From NCBI GenBank assembly GCA_013002425.1, contig JABDJQ010000057.1, positions 1-9,855 on the forward strand: 9,855 nucleotides of DNA, read 5' to 3'. This document shows positions 1-5,665 of the stretch, piece by piece. Below the pieces are notes generated by a model. It saw only the letters and a list, made by a program, of their open reading frames with translations, was not told the origin of the DNA and made no database searches. Made by a program: the position numbers and the translations under genes. This DNA is from Gemmatimonadota bacterium. GTDB lineage: Bacteria; Orphanbacterota; Orphanbacteria; Orphanbacterales; Orphanbacteraceae. Every line of letters starts with the position of its first letter. The first letter of the stretch is position 1.

Positions 1-42
1 ATAGAATCCGAGGATCTCGCGAAATGTCAGTCGCTCCGTCAT
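1..42 (-). CDS. 5' end of a divergent gene, truncated by the window edge (unknown product)
   Basis: Only the first 14 codons are visible, reading MTERLTFREILGFY and staying open to base 1. The product cannot be identified from so few residues. The call rests mainly on the start region: a TATACT hexamer lies 7 nt before the ATG, and no Shine-Dalgarno sequence lies between them, which fits a leaderless transcript. The position also makes sense, since the next gene on the plus strand starts about 85 bp away and points the other way. The main alternative is chance, because 14 open codons prove little. Confidence 0.4.
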   Translation of the reverse strand, partial: MTERLTFREILGFY

Positions 43-49
43 GCGCGGG

Positions 50-55
50 AGTATA
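50..55 (-). promoter_or_regulatory. -10 box TATACT for the leftward gene (leaderless spacing)
   Basis: On the minus strand the hexamer reads TATACT, five of six matches to the housekeeping consensus TATAAT. Seven bases separate it from the ATG at 42, so transcription would begin at or next to the A of the start codon. No convincing -35 is seen at 16 to 18 bp; the bases there are of the CGGACG kind. Confidence 0.4.
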
Positions 56-114
56 CCGGCTTTCGTGCCTGCCGTCCGCGCGATGCCGGGGTGGCGTCTT
101 CCGTCCGCACGGCC

Positions 115-120
115 TATGCT
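115..120 (+). promoter_or_regulatory. Possible -10 box TATGCT for the EcsC-family gene
   Basis: TATGCT matches TATAAT at four of six positions and ends 6 nt before the ATG at 127. This is the same leaderless arrangement as the divergent gene on the other strand. No good -35 is visible at 17 bp upstream. A four-of-six match is common by chance, so the site is suggested mainly by its placement and by the lack of a Shine-Dalgarno before any candidate start. Confidence 0.25.
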
Positions 121-126
121 GTCCGT

Positions 127-924
127 ATGACCGTTTACGAACGACGCATGAGCGACGACGATCTCGAAGACCTGAAGCGCGCCCGCGCTTTTCTCGAGAA
201 TCCGAGCCTGGCCGTGCGCTTGACGAATCTCGTGGGCCGTCCGATCGAAGCGTCGCTCGGCGTGCTCCCTCTGCCGATACGAAACCGTGTCCATGCCCTG
301 ACGCGCATCGCGGTGCAGAAATCGCTCGAAATGGCGGTCAGCACGATGGGCGACCGTTCGCTTCGGCCGTCATCGGACGGGCTGCACAAGATACTGGCCG
401 GCGCGTCAGGCGCGGGCGGCGGCGCGTTCGGCATACTGGCGCTTCCGGTCGAGCTCCCCGTTTCGACGACGATCATGTTGCGTTCGATCGCCGACATCGC
501 CCGCGCCGAGGGGGAGGACATCACGTCGTACGAAGGAAAGCTTTCGTGCGTGGAGGTGTTCGCGCTCGGCGGGCCGACGAAGGGGGACGACGGCGCCGAG
601 ACGGGCTACTACGCGATCCGCGCCGCGCTCGCGAAGGCGGTCTCCGAAGCGAGCAGCTATCTCATGCAGCGCGGGCTCGTTGACGGAACGGCGCCGGCCG
701 TGGTCCGTCTCGTTTCACAGATCGCCGCGCGATTCGGCGTCGTCGTCAGCGAAAAGACGGCGGCCCAGGCGCTCCCGGCGCTCGGCGCGATCGGGGGCGC
801 CACGATCAACCTCATCTTCATCGATCACTTCCAGGAAATGGCGCGCGGACACTTCATCGTACGAAGGCTCGAGCGCAAGTACGATCAGGACACCGTGCGC
901 GACGAATACGAACGCCTCACCTGA
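127..924 (+). CDS. EcsC family protein
   Basis: The 265-residue product matches the EcsC family (Pfam PF12787) over its whole length. It has an acidic or charged N-terminus with a helical start (DDLEDLKRARAFLENP), then the small-residue block LAGASGAGGGAFG followed by LPVELPVSTTIMLRSIADIA. The family's typical C-terminus is also present: LPALGAIGGATINLIFIDHF, then a stretch ending in VRRLERKYDQDTVRDEYERL. The Gly/Ala-rich hydrophobic stretches suggest membrane association, and there is no signal peptide. The family is named after B. subtilis EcsC, encoded with the EcsAB transporter, and its molecular role is not settled. No ABC genes are adjacent here. The start is uncertain: a GTG at 91 gives 277 residues and an ATG at 148 gives 258. 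I prefer 127 because a -10-like TATGCT sits 6 nt upstream and none of the three has a clear Shine-Dalgarno. Confidence 0.85.
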   Translation: MTVYERRMSDDDLEDLKRARAFLENPSLAVRLTNLVGRPIEASLGVLPLPIRNRVHALTRIAVQKSLEMAVSTMGDRSLRPSSDGLHKILAGASGAGGGAFGILALPVELPVSTTIMLRSIADIARAEGEDITSYEGKLSCVEVFALGGPTKGDDGAETGYYAIRAALAKAVSEASSYLMQRGLVDGTAPAVVRLVSQIAARFGVVVSEKTAAQALPALGAIGGATINLIFIDHFQEMARGHFIVRRLERKYDQDTVRDEYERLT

Positions 925-1215
925 CCCGCGAGTTGTCGCCGGGCTACGCCCCCGCGCCCCGTCGCCGGGCTCCTCCTCGCACTCGCCCTGTCGGGCCCGC
1001 GCTCCGTCGCCGGGCTCCTCCTCGCACTCGCCCTGTCGGGCCGTCTTTCGCGTATGCCGGAACGGGTACGTCCGGTCCCCGTCCCTCCAATGGGGCTCGT
1101 GCTGCGGGGGCCCCGGCGACGAAGCGCGGGCCGCGTTCAGCCCGCTGATTTCGCGCGGCGGATCGTGCAGCGATGATACGCATGCTCGCGCCGGCCTCCG
1201 CGGAGATGGTGATCG
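925..1215. other. Gene-poor region between EcsC and the secreted pair
   Basis: These 291 bp separate the stops of two convergent genes. They contain the direct repeat described separately and a possible GC hairpin (GCGGGC at 1126-1131 with GCCCGC at 1140-1145). Only a weak T-rich tail follows (TGATTTCG), so this is not a convincing intrinsic terminator. Several frames stay open here on both strands, but their products are Arg/Ala/Gly/Pro-rich low-complexity strings and I do not call them genes. Confidence 0.6.
959..1042. repeat. Tandem direct repeat, 39-bp unit, 45-bp period, two perfect copies
   Basis: Copy one is 959-997 and copy two is 1004-1042, identical over 39 bases and separated by 6 bases. 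Each begins CCGTCGCCGGGCTCC and ends CCCTGTCGGGCC. A shorter third echo (GTCGCCGGGCT, then diverging) starts at 935. The repeat lies outside the recognised genes, just downstream of the EcsC stop. It is too short and has too few copies for a CRISPR. Its role is unknown; replication slippage of a genome-wide dispersed repeat is one possibility. Confidence 0.9.
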
Positions 1216-2784
1216 TCAGCGGATTTTGACGATGCGCGCGGCGGCGGTGTCATCCGCCGTTCGGCGCGCGAAGTAAACGCCGGGCGAAGTTTGCGCGCCG
1301 CGTGCGTCGCGGCCGTCCCACGGAATCACGCTCGTGCCCGGCGCCGCGAGGAGCGCGCGTACGAGCCGGCCGCGGACGTCGTACACGTGCACGGTTTCGT
1401 TCGTTTCGAACGGGCGCAGCGCGCGAATCTCCGTGCTCGCGCGCGTCACGCTCGGCGTGGCGAAGAGCGGGCCGTTCACGGGCGGCCGCGTTCCGTTCGC
1501 GCCGGCTTCCGCGCTTCCAGCGGTCACGTCGGTCGTGACATCGATGGTCTCCCAGTCGCTCGACCATGTCACCTGGAGAACAGGGCCCGAGTCCTGGATC
1601 ACGTCGAGCGGATAGAACTCGAAGGACACGCGAAAACCGGTGAGCGTCGTGGCGTTCTTCGAAAAGACGGGGGTGACGAACGGATTCCCCATGTCGACGA
1701 GCTGCCCGTCCATGAGATCGATCGTCATCAGAATACGGGAGTCACCATCCTGCACGCCCTTCGCATCGTAGGTCAGCACGTGGATCGGAAGCGCGATGCT
1801 CGTCATGCCCATACTCGGCGCGATGGGGTCGGGCGGATAGGCGATCTCGACGGTGCGGCCGGACACGCCGACGAAGTTCACGTAGAACTCGTACAGGCCG
1901 TGCCAGTCATAGATGTAGCCACCGTCAACGTCGGTCGTCATCGTGATCGCGCACGACTCGCCGCTTCCGAGGGGGCTCGCGTCCCACGCCCCGTGAAGGG
2001 CCGGAATCGCGGCACCGGTCTGAATGTCCTGCCAGCCGACCTCCGTCTTGTAAAGGCTCGGGCCTGCCGGGTGGACCGTCCTGAAAGTGTAGGGCGGAGA
2101 GGGAAGCGGATTCGTTTCGACCAGCCCGAAACTCCCGAGGAAGTTCGGGATGATGCGCTCCTGTCCGATCGTGCGGATGTCCTGCAGCACGTAGTTCTCC
2201 GACTCGCCGCTCGATCCGTTGAACGTGAAGATCAGGTAGCACCGCGTCGCCTGGGTGAAGTCGATGGCGTTCCAGTTCGAGAAGGGGAACTTGTACGTTC
2301 CGGCGGTCGGGAAGTGCGGAATCTGAGCCTGACTCGTATTGCTGTCGCTGAAGGCGATGAACACGAACCCGCCGACGACGGCGGGAACGGCGGAGAAGTC
2401 GAGCTGCAGGGTGTCGACACCGCCTCCCTGCGTCAGATCTTTCGTCCCCGCCCAGTCCCACTCGACCTGAACCGTGCCGAGTCCGTTGCTGCTCTGCGCG
2501 AGCAGATAATCGTCGTACGAATGAGGCGCACTGACAGACGCCGCAAGAATGCCGCCCTGCGTGCCGTGAGGCGCGAGTTTGAACTTGCGCTCGGATGTGA
2601 TCACGTGACCGCCGCCGCTCGAGCTGACAGGTACGGTCGCGAGGACCGTGTCGTCAACGGCAACGACGGAGGCGGGGCCGTGTTCGAAGTCGTCGATGAT
2701 CGTGAAGGCCCGTGCGGGAAGCGCGGTCGTAAGAAGGGCAACGAGGGAGCCCGTGACGAGAGTGATCGTGAGTTGCGTTTTCAT
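1216..2784 (-). CDS. Exported protein with FlgD-Ig-like C-terminal domain (paralogue 2 of tandem pair)
   Basis: The product has 522 residues. A signal peptide covers about 1-26 (KTQ, a hydrophobic core, then ALPARA before FTIIDDF). Residues about 27-210 look like the beta-rich 'DDF ... DLT.GG.DTL ... DFT' module seen in many secreted, often PEP-CTERM-tagged, proteins. The central part, about 211-430, is shared with the upstream paralogue and I do not recognise it. Its best-kept blocks are PNFLG, LVETNPLPS, ALHG, CAITM-TDVDGGYIY (D285, D287), YPPDP, SIALPIHVLT, GDSR and TPVFSKN. The last ~85 residues form a FlgD-Ig / T9SS-sorting-like domain (VYDVRGRLVRALL, WDGRDARG, GVYFARR, ARIVKIR). The frame extends upstream to 2874, but AGAAGGA 8 nt before the ATG at 2784 fixes the start there and avoids overlap with the upstream gene. 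It lies 22 nt after the other paralogue, so the two are probably cotranscribed. Confidence 0.85.
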   Translation of the reverse strand: MKTQLTITLVTGSLVALLTTALPARAFTIIDDFEHGPASVVAVDDTVLATVPVSSSGGGHVITSERKFKLAPHGTQGGILAASVSAPHSYDDYLLAQSSNGLGTVQVEWDWAGTKDLTQGGGVDTLQLDFSAVPAVVGGFVFIAFSDSNTSQAQIPHFPTAGTYKFPFSNWNAIDFTQATRCYLIFTFNGSSGESENYVLQDIRTIGQERIIPNFLGSFGLVETNPLPSPPYTFRTVHPAGPSLYKTEVGWQDIQTGAAIPALHGAWDASPLGSGESCAITMTTDVDGGYIYDWHGLYEFYVNFVGVSGRTVEIAYPPDPIAPSMGMTSIALPIHVLTYDAKGVQDGDSRILMTIDLMDGQLVDMGNPFVTPVFSKNATTLTGFRVSFEFYPLDVIQDSGPVLQVTWSSDWETIDVTTDVTAGSAEAGANGTRPPVNGPLFATPSVTRASTEIRALRPFETNETVHVYDVRGRLVRALLAAPGTSVIPWDGRDARGAQTSPGVYFARRTADDTAAARIVKIR

Positions 2785-2792
2785 GTACATCG

Positions 2793-2799
2793 TCCTTCT
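2793..2799 (-). promoter_or_regulatory. Ribosome binding site AGAAGGA deciding the start of the downstream secreted gene
   Basis: On the minus strand AGAAGGA lies 8 nt before the ATG at 2784, which is ideal spacing. It lies only 2 nt before the alternative ATG at 2790, which is too close. The ATG at 2784 also gives a clean signal peptide. Confidence 0.7.
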
Positions 2800-2806
2800 G
2801 CTTCGA

Positions 2807-4363
2807 TTATCGAACGAGAACGATGCGGGCGGAGTCCGCCTGCGGATCGTTCGTTTTGCGTGCGAAGTAAACACCGGCTGCCGCGCGCGCGCCTGATGTC
2901 TCGCGGCCGTCCCATGCCAGGCTGCTCATCCCCGCGTCCGCCTGCAGTTCACGCACTAGGCGCCCGCGGACGTCGTAGATCGCAATGGCGTCGCCGGGCG
3001 CGAACGGCCGCGCCGCACGCAGTTCCGTACCGTCGCGCGTGATGCTCGGCGTCGCTGCCAGGTTCGCGAGGGCGGGCAGAATCGCACCTTCCGTATCAGA
3101 CGCACCCGCCACGCCTGTCGAGATCGTGACTTCCTCCCACTCGCCGCTCCAGTCGATCTCGAACACGGGTTCGGAGTCGAGGATGATGTCCTGCGTGATG
3201 AGCTCGAAAGCGAGAATGAAACCGGTGAGCGTGCTCTGGTTCTTCGAGAAGACCGGCGTCACCATCGGGTTCTGCATCTCGGCCGGTTGATTCTCGCCCA
3301 GCGTGAGCGACATCATCACGCGCGAGTCGCCGTTCTGCGTTCCCACGTTGTCGCGGGTCAGAACGTGAATGGGAAGCGCGATGCTCCTCGTGTCGTGAAC
3401 CGGGTCGGGCGGGTAGACGATCTCCGCATTTCGCCCCGGCACGTCCGCGACGTCCACGAACATTTCGTAGTAGCCGTACCATTCGTAGATGTATCCGCCG
3501 TCGACGTCGGTGTTCATCGTGATCGCGCACGTTTCGCCGTTGCCGTAAGGCGCGTCGCTCCACACGCCGTGCAGCGCCGGGATCGTGCCGCCGACCTGAA
3601 TGTCGTTCCATCCGATTTCCGTCCGGTATACGGGATTCCCGATTTCGTCGAGCGTACGGAAGATGCAGGGCGATGACGGGAGCGGGTTCGTTTCAACGAG
3701 CGTCCAGTCGCCGAGAAAGTTCGGCGTGACCGTTCCCTGCCCCTTCGTGCGAATGTCGTTGATCTCGAAGAACGCCGTTCCCTGATTCCCGAACTGCGAG
3801 TGGATCGAGATCGCGACGAGCTGCGTCATGTCGACGATCCAGATCGAGAGGTCGTACTTGTAGAGCCCGGGTGTCGGCATCGATCTCGCCTGGCCGTGAA
3901 GACCGTTCACGTCTTCGAATGTGACGAAGAGCGCGCCGCCGGACGCGGGTGTGGTCGTCACGTCGAAGCAGATCGTGTCGACCGCGCCCCCCTCGGTCAG
4001 GTCCACCGGGAAGCCCCATCTCCACTCCACTTCGATGTTGCCGCTGCCGTTTTCGCTCGAGTGCTTCATGCGCGTCCCCCCGCCGACGCCTAGCTGCGCG
4101 CTCAGGGTGCCGGGGTTGATTGCATTCGGTCTGAAATGAAACCGGCGGGTCGGCGAAATGACGTGCCCGGCTCCGGACGGGCCGACGGGCACGATCGTGA
4201 TCGTCGTGTCGACGGCCGATTCCCAGTACGTGCCGACGTTGAAGTCGTCGATGATGACGAAAGCGGCGCCCGGTGTCGGGGCGAGAAGCAGGCAGAGGGT
4301 CATCAGCAACAGGGGCGCGGCGAGCGCGTCGAATCCGAGGGTTGCCTTCCAGGACGTGTTCAT
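2807..4363 (-). CDS. Exported protein with FlgD-Ig-like C-terminal domain (paralogue 1 of tandem pair)
   Basis: The product has 518 residues. A signal peptide covers about 1-34 (long hydrophobic stretch LLLMTLCLLLAP, then PGAA before FVIIDDF). Cys24 is inside the hydrophobic core and is not a lipobox. Residues about 35-215 correspond to the beta-rich DDF module of its neighbour, including GHVIS, DLTEGGAVDTI and DIRTKGQ. About 216-430 carry the same unnamed conserved region, with TDVDGGYIY at D286/D288, TEIGWNDIQ, IPALHG, YPPDP and TPVFSKN. The C-terminus is FlgD-Ig-like (IYDVRGRLVREL, WDGRETSG, GVYFARKT, ARIVLVR). AGGAGG at 4371-4376, 7 nt before the ATG, fixes the start. By eye the two paralogues are roughly two-fifths identical and colinear, which indicates an old tandem duplication. 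The protein is likely an extracellular or surface structural or binding protein; no catalytic motif is seen. Confidence 0.88.
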   Translation of the reverse strand: MNTSWKATLGFDALAAPLLLMTLCLLLAPTPGAAFVIIDDFNVGTYWESAVDTTITIVPVGPSGAGHVISPTRRFHFRPNAINPGTLSAQLGVGGGTRMKHSSENGSGNIEVEWRWGFPVDLTEGGAVDTICFDVTTTPASGGALFVTFEDVNGLHGQARSMPTPGLYKYDLSIWIVDMTQLVAISIHSQFGNQGTAFFEINDIRTKGQGTVTPNFLGDWTLVETNPLPSSPCIFRTLDEIGNPVYRTEIGWNDIQVGGTIPALHGVWSDAPYGNGETCAITMNTDVDGGYIYEWYGYYEMFVDVADVPGRNAEIVYPPDPVHDTRSIALPIHVLTRDNVGTQNGDSRVMMSLTLGENQPAEMQNPMVTPVFSKNQSTLTGFILAFELITQDIILDSEPVFEIDWSGEWEEVTISTGVAGASDTEGAILPALANLAATPSITRDGTELRAARPFAPGDAIAIYDVRGRLVRELQADAGMSSLAWDGRETSGARAAAGVYFARKTNDPQADSARIVLVR

Positions 4364-4485
4364 GGGGTTTCCTCCTGCGAAATGCGGAATGTTCGGGTCT
4401 TTCTACCCATACGGCCGCAAAGGGCGCCCGGAACCCGACAGAGAAATGGCCCGGGGCGTGTATAATTCGCGCAGGAGGTTGTTCG
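4364..4485. promoter_or_regulatory. Divergent intergenic region between the secreted pair and the sigma factor gene
   Basis: This 122-bp gap must hold the start signals for genes leaving in both directions. Rightward it contains TATAAT at 4461-4466 and the AGGAGG of the sigma gene. Leftward it contains the AGGAGG of the secreted gene at 4371-4376, but I find no convincing leftward -10/-35 pair. A perfect palindrome GGGCGCCC lies at 4422-4429, and TCGGGT at 4393-4398 is repeated inverted as ACCCGA at 4433-4438. Either could bind a regulator; neither is proven. Confidence 0.5.
4461..4466 (+). promoter_or_regulatory. -10 box TATAAT upstream of the ECF sigma factor gene
   Basis: This is a perfect six-of-six match to the housekeeping -10 consensus in a GC-rich stretch. 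Transcription would start near 4473, at the first base of the AGGAGG (4473-4478), giving a leader of only about 13 nt. The -35 is poor: the nearest likeness is CCGACA at 4435-4440, four of six with a long 20-bp spacer. Confidence 0.5.
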
Positions 4486-5043
4486 ATGGCGGATCAGCCG
4501 GGCGTTACGGCGCTGCTCAGACTGGCGACGGACGGGGACAGGGAAGCGCTCGATCGGGTGTTTCCGGTGATCTACGACGAGCTAAGGGCCCTGGCGCGCT
4601 CGAAACGATCCGTTTCCGGGGCCGGCGAGACGCTGCGGACTACCGCGCTGGTCAACGAGGCATACCTGCGCCTCGTAGGGAAGAGCGCCCTCGACATCCA
4701 GAGCCGCCGGCACTTCTTCTTTCTCGTCTCACGGGCGATGCACGATTTGATTGTGGAGGAGGCGCGAAAGCAGTCGTCGCTCAAGAAGGGCGGTAATCTG
4801 CAGCGGGTCGAACTTCCCGATCTCGAACAGGTGCTCTACCAGTCGCCCGAGGAGATCCTGGCGCTCGAACGGGCTCTCGATAAACTGAAGGCCGAGGACT
4901 CGGACGACCACGACGTCGTCATGCTGCGGTTCTTCTCGGGGCTAACGATGCAGGAGATCGCCGACACGCTGCAGGTCTCGACGCGCACGATCGAGCGGCG
5001 CTGGCGTTTCTCGAAGGCGTGGCTCGCGCGCGAACTTGCCTGA
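4486..5043 (+). CDS. ECF-subfamily RNA polymerase sigma factor, Sig-70_X6 / TIGR02999 type
   Basis: The 185-residue protein directs RNA polymerase to a specific promoter set. Region 2 spans about 8-95, with the group's hallmarks TALVNEAYLRLVG (53-65), RRHFFFLVSRAMHDLIVEEAR (74-94) and a basic KKGG (100-103). Region 4 spans about 125-183: ALERALDKL, DVVMLRFFSGLT, then the helix-turn-helix MQEIADTLQVSTRTIERRWRF (155-175) and the closing AWLAREL. The length is typical. The frame stays open upstream to 4273, but AGGAGG 7 nt before the ATG at 4486 settles the start. Relatives in Acidobacteria and Planctomycetes often neighbour Ser/Thr kinase genes; here there is neither a kinase nor an anti-sigma gene. 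The divergent secreted genes are candidate targets by position only. Its stop lies 22 bp from that of the convergent acetyltransferase gene. Confidence 0.93.
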   Translation: MADQPGVTALLRLATDGDREALDRVFPVIYDELRALARSKRSVSGAGETLRTTALVNEAYLRLVGKSALDIQSRRHFFFLVSRAMHDLIVEEARKQSSLKKGGNLQRVELPDLEQVLYQSPEEILALERALDKLKAEDSDDHDVVMLRFFSGLTMQEIADTLQVSTRTIERRWRFSKAWLARELA

Positions 5044-5065
5044 ATTCCGAGTTCCGGGCACACGC

Positions 5066-5533
5066 TCAGCCGTCGGCGCGGCGGACCATCAGCGTCGCGG
5101 TTTCCCCGCAGAGGGCGGAGAATTCTTTCGACGCTTTGACTTCGTCCGGCGCTTCGCTCCGATCGATCGTTTGAAACCCGAAACGTTCAAACCACGCGGG
5201 CGCTGTCTCCGTGAGAAGATAGATCGCTTGCATGCCCCTTGTTTCAGCAGACGCGATCCGTTCCCGCACGAGCCTTTCGCCGATCCCCGCGCCGCGTTCG
5301 TCCTTTCTGACGGCAACGGAACGAAGAAGCCCCGCGTCTCCCGCTCTCTCGAGCGCGGCGCAGCCCGCAAGGGTGTCGTCGCGTACGGCTAAAACGAACG
5401 ACGGTTCCGCATCATCACGCAGACCAGGCACTTCGGAGAGGTCCGCGGTAGGAAGCGCGGAGGTTTCAAGTAATCGAAGAATCGCGCTGCGGTCGCCCGG
5501 CCCCTCTTCTCGTATGATTACATCCGGAATCAC
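5066..5533 (-). CDS. GNAT N-acetyltransferase, ArsN2-like
   Basis: The 155-residue cytosolic protein has a single GNAT fold, so it is expected to transfer an acetyl group from acetyl-CoA to a small amine. The CoA-binding motif A is clear: LLRSVAVRKDERGAGIGERLV, with R80-x-x-G83-x-G85. The pattern as a whole fits the ArsN2 group: LPTADLSE (27-34), LLRSVAV (69-75), IYLLTETAPAWFERFGF (104-120), and a tail with KEFSALC (136-142) and LMVRR. ArsN2 proteins are named from arsenic-resistance loci, but no ars gene is seen here, so the substrate is open. The start is a GTG at 5533, supported by AAGGAGA at 5540-5546, 6 nt upstream. The gene is monocistronic as far as the window shows, convergent with the sigma gene and divergent from the transporter operon. 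Confidence 0.85.
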   Translation of the reverse strand: MIPDVIIREEGPGDRSAILRLLETSALPTADLSEVPGLRDDAEPSFVLAVRDDTLAGCAALERAGDAGLLRSVAVRKDERGAGIGERLVRERIASAETRGMQAIYLLTETAPAWFERFGFQTIDRSEAPDEVKASKEFSALCGETATLMVRRADG

Positions 5534-5566
5534 GATCTTTCTCCTTCGATCACCGCTCTTCGTCTC

Positions 5567-5620
5567 TTATCATGATCAAGCGAAACCGGAACGCGCTCCC
5601 ATTCGTAAGAGATCATCATA
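5567..5620. repeat. Imperfect inverted repeat in the gap before the ABC operon
   Basis: TTATCATGATC at 5567-5577 is mirrored by GATCATCATA at 5611-5620, matching at 9 of 10 positions. The left arm itself contains the palindrome ATCATGAT. The stretch is AT-richer than its surroundings and lies between divergent genes, so it could be an operator or part of a promoter. A TATCAT at 5568-5573 resembles a -10 box (five of six) but has no good -35. Confidence 0.3.
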
Positions 5621-5665
5621 CACGGTACTTCATTCGACTCATCTTTCGCACGCCCGGAGGCTCTC

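Noticed and set aside
959..1042. Direct repeats considered as a CRISPR array
   Set aside because: There are only two copies, the 6-bp spacer is far too short, and no cas gene is nearby.
944..1183. A small minus-strand frame of 79 codons with a 15-residue tandem repeat, after the secreted gene
   Set aside because: A GGAGG lies 11 nt upstream, but the product is low-complexity Arg/Ala/Gly and other frames over the same bases are equally open. It is noted under the repeat finding rather than called as a gene.
2785..2874. Longer N-terminus for the downstream secreted protein, starting at 2874 or 2790
   Set aside because: It would overlap the upstream gene and place a basic 30-residue extension before the signal peptide. 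AGAAGGA is correctly spaced only for 2784.
1291..3042. A 583-codon plus-strand frame opposite the two secreted genes
   Set aside because: It runs across two minus-strand genes that have signal peptides, ribosome binding sites and homology to each other. The predicted protein is Arg/Val/His-rich and has no domain.
4430..4435. GGAACC resembling the -35 element of ECF-dependent promoters
   Set aside because: The nearest CGT-type -10 (4457-4459) is about 22 bp away, beyond the usual ECF spacing. A five- or six-base match alone is weak.
5044..5065. Possible bidirectional terminator between the convergent sigma and acetyltransferase genes
   Set aside because: The 22-bp gap holds no hairpin with a T-tract on either strand.
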